64,000 bases of DNA, from assembly GCA_030762935.1 (NCBI GenBank), contig CM060895.1, forward strand, positions 32,168,501 through 32,232,500. The letters run 5' to 3'. The stretch comes from Hymenopus coronatus. Its lineage: Eukaryota; Arthropoda; Insecta; Mantodea; Hymenopodidae. Shown one piece after another: positions 10,078 through 19,499 of the stretch. Numbering within the stretch: position 1 is the first letter of the stretch; each line of letters starts with the position of its first letter. The notes under the pieces were generated by a model that ran no database searches, was not told the origin of the DNA, and worked only from the letters and a program-made list of their open reading frames with translations. The translations under genes and the position numbers were made by a program.

Positions 10078-10490
10078 ATTACAGATACTTATGACAAATA
10101 AAATGTATATCCTGAATTTTCTGGGAACACCGTCTGGAGTCCTGTTTATTCTGGATGACTTTCGCAAAACCAGTTAACCGTAAGAGATAGGCAAAAACTT
10201 ACAACACAAGAACGTAGAGCTCATTAAAACACAATTTATGTAATCTAATTTTTTAGTGGCGCTAACCATTTCGAGAATTTCTTTGTTATTGGTTTCAATT
10301 TTAATATACTGATTTTTTTCATACAGTATTTGTCAAATCCTGGCCATGCAAAGAGAACGCATTTCAATCATGTGGCAACCAGCTTTTAAAATGTTTTATC
10401 AACGCTTTAGCCTAGTGCATTCCCTTATTTCCGTTCTAATTATAAGCAACTTTATAATAATACCAATTTTGCTAATATTTGTGTGGATCA
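10078..10490 (+). mobile_element. HL870 copy, right part, resumed after the SINE
   Basis: Picks up at ATGACAAATAAAATGTATATC exactly where the left part stops and runs to the region before the hairpin end. It belongs to a diverged subfamily (GTCTGGAGTCC, TTTTAGCCTAGTGCATTCCC). Confidence 0.86.
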
Positions 10491-10532
10491 ACATAAAAAA
10501 GATAGAATAAGTGTTTTAGTTTATCTAATTGG

Positions 10533-10652
10533 TACATACTGCATAGATACATCCAAATTTTGATACCGAGATTTCACCGGAAATGCATGTTTTGGGTCTC
10601 TCGAATCTAAAACAGTAGTTTAAAAAAAAAAAAAAAAAAAAAAAAGGTCCGC
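10533..10652 (+). mobile_element. HL870 fragment with poly-A expansion
   Basis: The palindrome-side segment (CATAGATACATCCAAATTTT, then GATACCGAGATTTCACCGG, then GGGTCTCTCG) leads into an A-run of about 24 at 10621-10645. Other copies have only 6-9 A here, so a short internal A-run has expanded. Confidence 0.82.
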
Positions 10653-10788
10653 GACTTAAAGAGGAATATTCTTTATTTATAGCTTTGAAGGATATTAGTT
10701 TTTTTAACTTAATCTTTAATATATTATTTTGCTTATTTCTGATTTAAATTCATTTATACTTTATTGAACATTAATTTTATTGCTTTTT

Positions 10789-11330
10789 TATATGTATGTG
10801 TGTCCATATGTCTGTAAACGCCATAACTCAAAAGCGAAAAGTCCGTAAAACACCTACCTTGGTATTTGAATTTATTATTTTCCAAGGATACGACACGCAG
10901 ATTCTGAACGAATCTCCCCCCTCAAACCACCCTTTACAGTTGAATTTTCGGGGAATAGCCTATGAAGTCCTTTCATTCGGAATATTTTTGCTAACTAATA
11001 AACCGTAAGAGATAGAAAAAGATTTGCTTCACAAAAAATTTAGATGTTAAAACACACAATTTATGTCATATGCTTTTTTTTTTTCGTTAAGATATTCCTT
11101 GTTATTGGTTTCTGCTTTGAAATACTTACAAGTTTCTCATATGGGAAAATGTCAACTTCTGGTCATATAAACAAACGAAGTTAAATTATATAGCAACCAC
11201 TTTTAAAAAAAATTGACTAACGCTTTAGCCTAGTGTATTAATTTCCTTTCTACTTATGAGGAAACAAGTAATAACGACTATTTCTGTTAATGTTTATCTC
11301 GGTAAGCATGAAGTAGTTAGAAGAATACGG
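10789..11330 (+). mobile_element. HL870 internal-deletion derivative
   Basis: It starts at the GT-tract region (TATATGTATGTGTGTCC) and jumps from CACCCTTTACAGTTG directly to GAATTTTCGGGGAATAGCC, losing roughly 130-150 bp of the usual interior. The same deletion is in the copy at 12208-12517, about 95 % identical by eye. The right end stops in the T-run at 11331 where the next copy begins. Confidence 0.85.
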
Positions 11331-11467
11331 TTTTTACTTTCTCTATACGTACTATGTACATAGTGTATAAAGAAAGTATTGCACTCCACCAAAAATTCGA
11401 TACCGAGATTTCCCTGGAAATATATGTTTTAGGGTCCCCAATATCCAAAAAAAGAATTTTCACAAAA

Positions 11468-11503
<36 letters not shown>

Positions 11504-12207
11504 GTGAACATAACTCAAAAACGAAAAGTCGGTAAAATACCAAACTTGGTATTTAAGTTGAGTATCTTCCAGGGATGCAACACGAAGATTTTGAGAAAAA
11601 TCCCCCCACCCCCAACTACCCTTTACGTGGAATTTTTTTCGAAAATTTTGATTTTCCCAAAAATGGCTCTAACAATTTTGAATAAAATTTCGGATGTTAA
11701 ACATATTTACCTGTCAAATGAAATGTATATCTTGAATTTTCTGGGAATAGCCTCTGAAGAGTAGTTTATTCTGGATGAATTTTACTAAATTTTGAATAAC
11801 TGCTAAACCGTAAGAAATGGACAAAAACTTACTACACAATAAATGTAGAACACATTAAAACACACAATTTATGCTATATACATTTTTTTCGTGGAGTTCA
11901 TCGTTTTTGTGACATTCCTTATTTTTGGTTTCTGCTATGAAAAACGTATACTTTTCTCATACTGGAACTTGTCAACTCCTATCCATATAAACAAAGGAAC
12001 TTCATTGACATAGCAACCAGCTTTTGACTATCACTTTAACCTACTGTTGTCCCTTATTTCGCGTCTACTTACAAGGATGCGAGTAATAAGACTATTTCTG
12101 CTATTTTTTTCTGATTAGCATAAAGTAAATAGAAGTATAAGCTTTTTAAGAACTATTTGTTGCAGGGATATAGAGAAAGTCACGTGAATGGTACACATCA
12201 GATTTTT
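11331..12207 (+). mobile_element. HL870 element, full length (877 bp)
   Basis: A complete copy: T-run, ACTTTCTCTATACGTACTAT palindromic end, (TG)n at 11469-11501, and the hairpin end CACGTGAATGGTACACATCAGA with its T-run at 12203-12207. It lies head-to-tail between two deletion derivatives. A 136-codon plus-strand frame through it contains the microsatellite as Cys-Val repeats and is not conserved. Confidence 0.93.
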
Positions 12208-12517
12208 ATATGTGTGTGTGTCCATATGTCTCTAAACGCCATAACTCAAAAGCGAAAAGTCCGTAAAACACCTACCTTGGTATTTGAATTTAGTATTTTC
12301 CAAGGATACGACACGAAGATTCTGAACGAATCCCCCCTCCCTTAAACCACCCTTTACTGTTGAATTTTCGGGGAATAGCCTATGAAGTCCTTTCATTCGG
12401 AATCTTTTTGCTAACTAATAAACCGTAAGAGATAGAAAAAGATTTGCTTCACAAAAAATTTAGATCTCGTTAAAACACACAGTTTATGTCATATGCTTTT
12501 TTTTCGTGGAGATAATT
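12208..12517 (+). mobile_element. HL870 internal-deletion derivative, second copy
   Basis: This is almost a repeat of 10789-11095, with the same internal deletion junction and subfamily substitutions (CACCTACCTTGGTATTTG, CATTCGGAATCTTTTTGC). It is cut at CGTGGAGATAATT by the family-A SINE. Confidence 0.86.
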
Positions 12518-12807
12518 AAATGACCTGTTATTTATGGACGCTCTTTAACTGCTTTGGTTCTCAGCGTCCCATTCTATATTGGGCGTAAAAGACCGCCTAA
12601 TTTTGCTCAGAGGCCTCTTATCAGGATTGAGGTTCTTTTACGTGCCGTAAATCTACGACACGGGACCAACGGCTTTACTTCCCTTCTGAAGGAAGCCATG
12701 CCAAGGATTTTTACGCCCAAAAAAATCCATCGTCCTCCGCCTGGTTTGAACCCGCGACCTTGGGTATATGAAGCTAGCATGGTAGCCATTACACCACGGA
12801 GGGCGAC
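12518..12807 (-). mobile_element. tRNA-derived SINE, family A
   Basis: Full-length copy in reverse: 3' end (GTTATTTATGGACGCTC) on the left, head with box B (GGTTTGAACCC in plus sense) and GTAGCCATTACACCACGGAGGGCGAC on the right. It lies exactly at the junction between two non-contiguous HL870 fragments, so it marks or caused a rearrangement. Confidence 0.93.
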
Positions 12808-13388
12808 CAGTATCTTCGAGGGATGCAACATGAAAATTTTGAGAAAAACCCCCACCCCAAATTTTGAATTTCTTAAAAATGGCTATAACGATTTTGATTA
12901 AAATATCGTATATTGAAGATATTTACCTGAAAAATAAAATGTATATCTTGAATTTTCTGGGAATAACCTCTAAAGACTACTTTATTCTGGATGAATTTCA
13001 CGGAATTTTGTATAACTGTTAAACCGTAAGAGAGGGACGAAAAATTGCCACACAAAAATGTAGAGCACGTTAACACACAATTTATGCTATATATATTTTT
13101 TATCTTGAAGTTGATCGTTTTTGAGATATTCCTTGATTCTGGTTTCAGCTTTGAAAAACATACTTTTCTCATACAGGAATTTGTCAACTCCTGTCCATAC
13201 AAAGGAACTTCAGTCACATAGCAACCAGCTTTTGACTATCACTTTAACCTATGATACTCCCTTATTTCGCTTTTACTAACAAAGAAGCAAGTAATAAGAC
13301 TATTTCTGCTAATTGGTTCTCAATGAGATGAAGTAAATAGAATAATTTATTGCAAAAAAGTCGTGTGAATAGAACACATTGGATTTTT
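12808..13388 (+). mobile_element. HL870 copy lacking its left third
   Basis: Starts at AGTATCTTCGAGGGATGCAAC and runs to the hairpin end (CGTGTGAATAGAACACATTGGA, T-run 13384-13388). Its left breakpoint is the SINE, and it is not the continuation of 12208-12517. Confidence 0.87.
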
Positions 13389-14186
13389 ACTACTAATTTT
13401 ACAGAGGTAAAGAGAAAATCATGTAAATGGAAGATATCGACGTTTCAAATTGTCATGAAGTGCCATTCTCAGAACAAGTTGTTAAAAGCAAAAATAAATA
13501 AAAAGATTAAAAAGTTGATGGCTAATCTTCTAGCGTAGCTAATTTTATGGAATGCTGTATTCTGCGAAAGTTTACTGAGTACTTAAACACAACAAGAAAA
13601 CGGACTATAATAGTGGCGGCAAAATATTCCTTTCAGTGCAAACATTAGGCACTCCTCCTCGCATTATTTCCCTCGCCTGAAAAACAGCAACAGCAGCGAC
13701 AATTATGCAAAGAATTCTGAGCAGCGGCGTTAAAACTCTCTTGGTATCCTAGAAACTAGCAAGACCGTGTATTCCACACAAAAGAAGCAGCTTTTCCATT
13801 GTTTTCCTTTTGCTAACATTAAAATAAATGCCCTTCACCGTCTACATTTCCATGCTATATTACAGGAAAGCTTTTTGAATTTAAATGACAAACTTCAGCG
13901 TAAGCATTCTATTCTTAAAACGCTCATAGCTAAGGCAAGAACTGTACAGAGTAAAAGTGACCTGGAAATACCTCATAACACGCTGAAGAAATAGTTATAG
14001 TGTCTAAACTTCTGGGTCCACTTTCAAATAAATTAACAACCAGGAGTTTGTTTGAAAATGCAATTGCTATTCACAAATACACGTTTGATTTTCTCTACTA
14101 GTTCCTTATAGTAAGCAGAGAAAGTGTTAAATTGCATCCAAAAATTTCAGACAAAAAATATAGCTTTTCACATTCATTGCAGTCAA
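13389..14186. other. Spacer with a small HL870 remnant
   Basis: No gene is supported. Frames at 13350-13538 and 13767-13994 are AT-rich, lysine/leucine-rich and unmatched. At 14103-14152, AGTAAGCAGAGAAAGTG then TGCATCCAAAAATTTC resembles a badly decayed HL870 head. Confidence 0.45.
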
Positions 14187-15023
14187 GAAAAAAAAAACTA
14201 ATGTTTCATTCACATGACACTCTCTAGTTCTTACATAAATGACTTTCCTTACAAAAGATTATTCTTTTATCTACGACATGCTAATCAAGATAAACATTAG
14301 CAGAAATTGTCTTATTACTAGCTTCCTGGTGAGTAAAAGGGAAATAAGGAACACTAGTTTAAACCGATAGTCAAATCTTTTAAAAGTTAGCCCTATGTGA
14401 AACAGCTGCAGTTCTACTCGTTTTGCATGGCCTGCAGTAAAACAAGAGAGATGCAACGAAACGTCACCTCCGGTTTGAGAAAGCTTTAAGTAGTTTAAAA
14501 TTGAAACCAATAACAAGGAATATCTCGGAAACGGTAAGACATACATGACATAAATTATGTGTTTTAACAAGGTCTGCAATTTTGCAATTTTTGTCTAGTA
14601 AGTCTATCTCTTATGGTTTAACGGTAATACAAAATTCATTGAGAATAAAGACATCTTCAGAGAAGTTAAAATATACAATTTGTGATGTAAGTAACTTTAA
14701 TGTACGGTATTTTAATCGAAATCGTTAAAACCATTTTTGAGAAAATCGGAATCTTCAAAAATTCTTCTATGTAAAGTGTATGTTCATGTGGGGGCACTTT
14801 CCTCAATGATTGCATCCTCGGAAGATACTAAACTTACCTATTAAGTTGGTATTTTACCAACTTTTCCTTTTTTGACTTGTCCTGTTCATAGACATGCACA
14901 CACGGTTTTTTTTAATACAGGGGACTCTAAAACATGCATTTCCGATGAAATCTCTGCACCGAATTTTTGGGTGGAGTATTAAACCTTTTCTAAGTATCAT
15001 GTACTGCGTAGAGAAAGTAAAAA
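14187..15023 (-). mobile_element. HL870 element, near full length, diverged subfamily
   Basis: Starts with A9, CTAATGTTTCATTCACATGAC (hairpin end, decayed) and ends at GCGTAGAGAAAGTAAAAA. Contains GGCCTGCAGTAAAACAAGAG, an insertion-like difference from other copies. The GT/CA tract is reduced to CATGCACACACGG. Confidence 0.88.
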
Positions 15024-15721
15024 TGATATTACTAAAGATAGTTTTCTTGCTGGTCGTATTCTAGGAGGATTGTTAGCGGAATCCCTTCCCAATATTTTAT
15101 TCGTTCACGATATCGTAACTTGAATTAAGCATAAGGTTTTTCCCATAGCATCAAGGTCTGTTCTTTCTGCCGCTTTTGTGTTCGTACTTCTTAATTTATT
15201 TTCGAATTGGAGAGCTTAAGACCGTATCCTGAGGGTTAATGAAGGCCTCTGTGACTGCCATCGAGATGGAAATGGCATAAAAAAGTTTTAATCCATCGCT
15301 GTTCTTAAGCCTTCTTAATCTCACATCCTGCAGCCCTAGGCTAGCAATTCTGGAAATTGCAGCTAACTTGCGAGCCTGCTCCTTTTAAAACGGTAGGCCT
15401 ATAAAATTAAAATCCCAGTCTATAAAATTTATAATTGGTCTAACTGAGAAATTGGTGCCTCCTCCATGAAGCGTGAATCCCCAGAGAGATGAAACCTCTT
15501 GTGAGATATTAAGGGCACCAGAAGATATTAAGAACAAATAATTTGAAGGAATTACTAAATGGGTAAATATTTAGTTAATTATCTTTATTTCCTTATAAAG
15601 GAATTAGAAGCAAAGAAAAACAGTCTGGGTCAGAAATGAAAGGTAGCTTTATTTACACAGGAAGCAGGATTTCATTCAATCAAAAATATCGGTAATTATT
15701 AAAGTTCTCTTGTAAATGGGA
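15024..15721. other. Spacer, nothing recognised
   Basis: No frame above 60 codons, no splice-flanked segment and none of the window's repeat families until the SINE at 15722. Confidence 0.45.
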
Positions 15722-16004
15722 GTTTTATTTATGGGTGCTCTTTAGCTGCTGTGCTTCTCAGCGTCCCATTCTATATTGGGTGTGAAAGATCACTTAATTT
15801 TGCTCAGAGGCCTCTCTATCAGGCTTGAGGTTCTTTTACGTGTCGTAAATCTACGACACGGGACCAACGGCTTTGTTTGCCTGCCTATGGAAGCCATGCT
15901 AAGGATTTTTACGCCCGAAAAAAAATTCATCGTCCTCCGCTGGGTTTGTACTCGCGACCTTACGAATATGAAGTTAGCATGGTAACCATTATTCCACGGA
16001 GTCC
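15722..16004 (-). mobile_element. tRNA-derived SINE, family A
   Basis: Reverse copy from TTTATTTATGGGTGCTC to GTAACCATTATTCCACGGAG. The extreme 5' GGCGAC is missing. A possible short duplication is TCTTGTAAAT (about 15707) against TCCTGTAAAT (about 16003). Confidence 0.92.
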
Positions 16005-16087
16005 TGTAAATACAATAAGCATGAATATTATCCAAGTAAAGTGTATTTATCATTTACTTGCCTAGATACTAGAGTTTGCAATGTTTG

Positions 16088-16094
16088 AGGGTGT

Positions 16095-16127
<33 letters not shown>

Positions 16128-16163
16128 AGAGACAGAGACAGAGACAGAGACAGAGACAGAGAC

Positions 16164-16204
<41 letters not shown>

Positions 16205-16205
16205 G
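16088..16205 (+). repeat. Compound microsatellite (GT)n-(GAGACA)n-(GACA)n
   Basis: About 38 bp of GT-rich repeat passes into GAGACA hexamers and then GACA tetramers. Both strands are open through it (Arg-Asp/Gln-Thr-Asp-Arg and Leu-Ser repeats), which is a product of the repeat and not coding. Unlike most GT tracts here, it is not in an HL870 copy. Confidence 0.96.
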
Positions 16206-16823
16206 AGAGGATTCACTCCATTAGCCTATCTGCTGTTTATAAATGATCACATATTGAAGCTTCTAAGGGATCAATAAATATCTCATTTTCAGGTCATGGG
16301 ATTTAGTCTTAAGATTTTCTTTCATTGAAATGTTGACCAAATTTCAGCTATAACTGCCATAACCACACATGGAAGGTATGCTTAGTGCAGAAAAAAAACC
16401 AGAAAAATTATGCCAATGTTGCTGATGGGATAGTTTCAAACAAGTGCTATACAAAATCGAGAATGCTCTTATATTTAATGTATTCACAAAATTAATCTGT
16501 TATATTACTCTACCCATATTGTCTAAGGACATTCACGTTATAGGTCAACTATCACTGTATTATTCACATGCAAGAAATCGTTTCTGTATGAACTTTGTAT
16601 TAATTTAACAATTGTGTCTGAAGAGTTACGTAACCATTTTACCTTTGTAAAGTAATGGTTAGCTAAAATTATTCGAGTTTATATAAAAATGCTCGGAAAA
16701 TAAGTGTCAAACAACATGAAATAAAGATTTGTATTTTCATCTTTGTTTTACCCTGGAAAGTGTCTATCCTATTTTACAGCTCATCTGCATATCGACATTC
16801 TCCTGCTGCTGTTTTCTTTATAG
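16206..16823. other. Spacer, nothing recognised
   Basis: AT-rich, no frame above 60 codons in its left part; it becomes pyrimidine-rich just before the exon-like segment at 16824. Confidence 0.4.
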
Positions 16824-16882
16824 GAGGAGAGGGAGAGAGTATGTCACAATTGAATGCAGAAGGACAATACGTTATAAAAAGG
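16824..16882 (+). CDS. Candidate 59-bp internal exon, gene unknown
   Basis: A good acceptor (GCTGTTTTCTTTATAG, AG at 16822-16823) and a good donor (AGG|GTAAGT, GT at 16883-16884) bracket 59 bp that are open in the frame reading EGESMSQLNAEGQYVIKR. The frame enters in phase 1 and exits in phase 0. No family match is recognised. A short exon or a chance pairing of splice-like sites are both possible; it lies on the opposite strand from the Dpr-like exon, so it would be another gene. Confidence 0.28.
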
Positions 16883-17229
16883 GTAAGTTACATTTTTCAA
16901 CTCGTGTCCACTAAAATGAAATGGGAAGTAAATTCCATTGCCAGCATTTTGAAAATCTTTTATATTTTAAATACTATACTACAACATAAAACAAATATAG
17001 CACAATAACTAAACTGCACTATTAAATTCGTCTAGGTAGCTCAAAGTGTAAACCTAAAAGAAGCCTGGTATTAATCGGCTGTCTCTTGGAAGAATTATGA
17101 AGCGTAAGCTAAAAGGCCCTCATCAGACTAACTTTCTCTCGGAAGTGTATAGAGAATAGGCTAAGATACTCCAGAAGAAAATGTACTAGTAGGCTCTTGG
17201 AGAAAATGCCTAACGTAATAGTGAAAATT

Positions 17230-17513
17230 GCGTTTTAATTATGGGTGCTCTTATTCTTAGCCTCTCATTCTATACTGGGCGTGAAAGACCGATTAATTTA
17301 GCTTCAGGCGCCTCTACCAGGCTTGAGGTTCTTTTACGTACCGCAAATCTACGACACGGGACCAACGGCTTTACCTCCCTTCCTAAAAATGCCATGCTAA
17401 GGATTTTTACGCCCGAAAAAAAAAAAAAAAAAGCCATCGTTCTCCGTTGGGTTTGAGCTCGCGACCTTGGGTATGTGAAGTTAGCATGGTAACCTTTACA
17501 CCAGGAGGGCGAC
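17230..17513 (-). mobile_element. tRNA-derived SINE, family A, inserted in satellite flank
   Basis: Reverse family-A copy from GCGTTTTAATTATGGGTGC to TTTACACCAGGAGGGCGAC. Degenerate satellite units lie on both sides, so it inserted after the array formed. It has an A-run of 17 inside (17418-17434), where other copies have 5-6. Confidence 0.92.
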
Positions 17514-17839
17514 TTTAAATCTTGGAGAAAAATTCAAGATAGGCCTAACGTCTTAGACTGACACCCTTTTGTGGAAAAATGTGGGGCCTAGGCTAAGAGA
17601 CTGTGATACTGGCATTTTATAAGGTTCTCTTAGGGACACAGATAAATAGTTTAAAAATCGTATGGGGAAAGTTAGGTTCAAAGGCTGCGATAGGCTAGCA
17701 TAATCCGGGAAAATGGGGGGGGGGCGGCGTCAACAGGCTAACATTCTAATGCAAAAAAGAAAGAGGGGGGGGGGAGGAACACTAATATTAGGACAAGCTA
17801 AAAGGCTGCTATAGTACAGTATTTGCAAGGACGGCATGC

Positions 17840-18330
17840 CAAAGGCTGGCATTCATTCGTAGGAAATGGGCTAAAACGGCTAGCATTTTCATGGCAGATA
17901 GGCTGAATAGGCTGTGATAGGCTGGCATGTTCATGGCAGATAGGCTAAATAGGCTGGCATTTTCACGGCAGATAGGCTAAATAGGCTGTGATAGGCTAGC
18001 ATTTTCATGGCAGATAGGCTAAATAGGCTGGCATTTTCACGGCAGATAGGCTAAATAGGCTGTGATAGGCTAGCATTTTCACGGCAGAAGGCTAAATAGG
18101 CTGGCATTTTCACCGCAGATAGGCTAAATAGGCTGTGATAGGCTAGCATTTTCATGGCAGATAGGCTAAATAGGCTGGCATTTTCAAGGCAGATAGGCTG
18201 TGATAGGCTAGCATTTTCATGGCAGATAGGCTAAATAGGCTGGCATTTTCAAGGCAGATAGGCTAAATAGGCTGTGATAGGCTAGCATTTTCATGGCAGA
18301 TAGGCTAAAATGCTGTGATAGGCTGATATT
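17840..18330. repeat. 74-bp higher-order repeat block of the satellite
   Basis: Units alternate between 42 bp (ATAGGCTGTGATAGGCTAGC plus ATTTTCATGGCAGATAGGCT) and 32 bp (ATAGGCTGGCATTTTCACGG plus CAGATAGGCTAA). The start TGTGATAGGCTAGC recurs at 17987 and 18061, exactly 74 bp apart. Sequence identity among units is high, so this block expanded separately from the 52-bp core. Confidence 0.92.
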
Positions 18331-19499
18331 TACCTTGAAGATGGCCTAAAAGGCTGGAACAGACTAGTACTTTAGAGAGAATAGGTCAAAAAGGCTGAGG
18401 TAGGCTTTTATTTACCAGAACGATAGTTTAGCATACTCTTGCAGATATAGAGCCAAATCAGTTAAAAGGTTCCGATAGAGGAGCATACTTTTGAAGAAAA
18501 TGTGTTTGGGATAAAAGGCTGTGACAGACTAGGATACTCTTGGAGAAAACATGGTGCTTGGGTTAAAAGCCTTTGATATACTACCCTATTCTCGGAAAAA
18601 ATGAGCTTGGGCTAAAAGAATGGGAAAGAGTAACGTACCCCTGGAGAAAATGTGGAGCTTGGACTAAAAGGCTCTGATAAAGCAGCATACTGTCAGAACA
18701 AAATGTGGAGTTTGGAATAAGAGGCTGTGTGTGCTATAGTGGTATACAGTTGTAGAAAATTTGGAGCTTGGGCTAAAAGACTGTGCTGCAGTAGCACACT
18801 ATTGGACAAAATGTGGAGATGGGGCTAAAAGGCCATGCTACAGGAGGAATTTATTGGAGAAAATGTGAAGCTCGGACTAAAAGGCTGTGCTATGGTAGCA
18901 TACAGTTGGAGCACATGTGGAGTTTGGGCTAAAAGGCCATGCTATAGCATCACACTGTGGAGAAAAAGTGGAGCTTGGGCTAAAAGACTGCTATAGCATC
19001 ACACTGTGGAGAATATATGGGGTTTGGGCTAAAAGACTGCTATAGTTTCACACTATTGGAGAAAATGTGGAGATTGGGCTATAGCATCACACTGTGGAGA
19101 ATATGTGGGGTTTGGGCTAAAAGACTGTGCTATAGTATCATACTGTTGGAGAAAATGTGAGGCTTGGGCTAAAAGACTGTGCTATAGCATCACACTGTGG
19201 AGAATATGTGGGGTTAGGGCTAAAAGACTGTGCTATAATAGCATACTGTTGAAGAATATGTGGGGTTTGGGCTAAAAGACTGTGCTATAGTATCATACTG
19301 TTGGAGAAAATGTGAGGCTTGGGCTAAAAGGCTGTGCTATAGTATCATACTATTGGATAAAATGTGAGGCTTGGACCAAATGACTGTGCTATAAAACCAC
19401 ACTGTTGGATAAAATGTGAGGCTTGGGCTAAAAGGCTGTGCTATAGTAGCACACTGTTAAATAAAATATGAGGCTTGGGTTAAAAGGCTGTGCTATAGT

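Noticed and set aside
11354..11764. 136-codon plus-strand frame with Cys-Val repeats
   Set aside because: Product of the (TG)n tract of an HL870 copy. Similar pieces (PNLVFKLSIFQG, MYILNFLGIASE) recur because the DNA is repeated, without a shared start or stop.
12554..12901. 115-codon frame
   Set aside because: Spans a family-A SINE and an HL870 junction.
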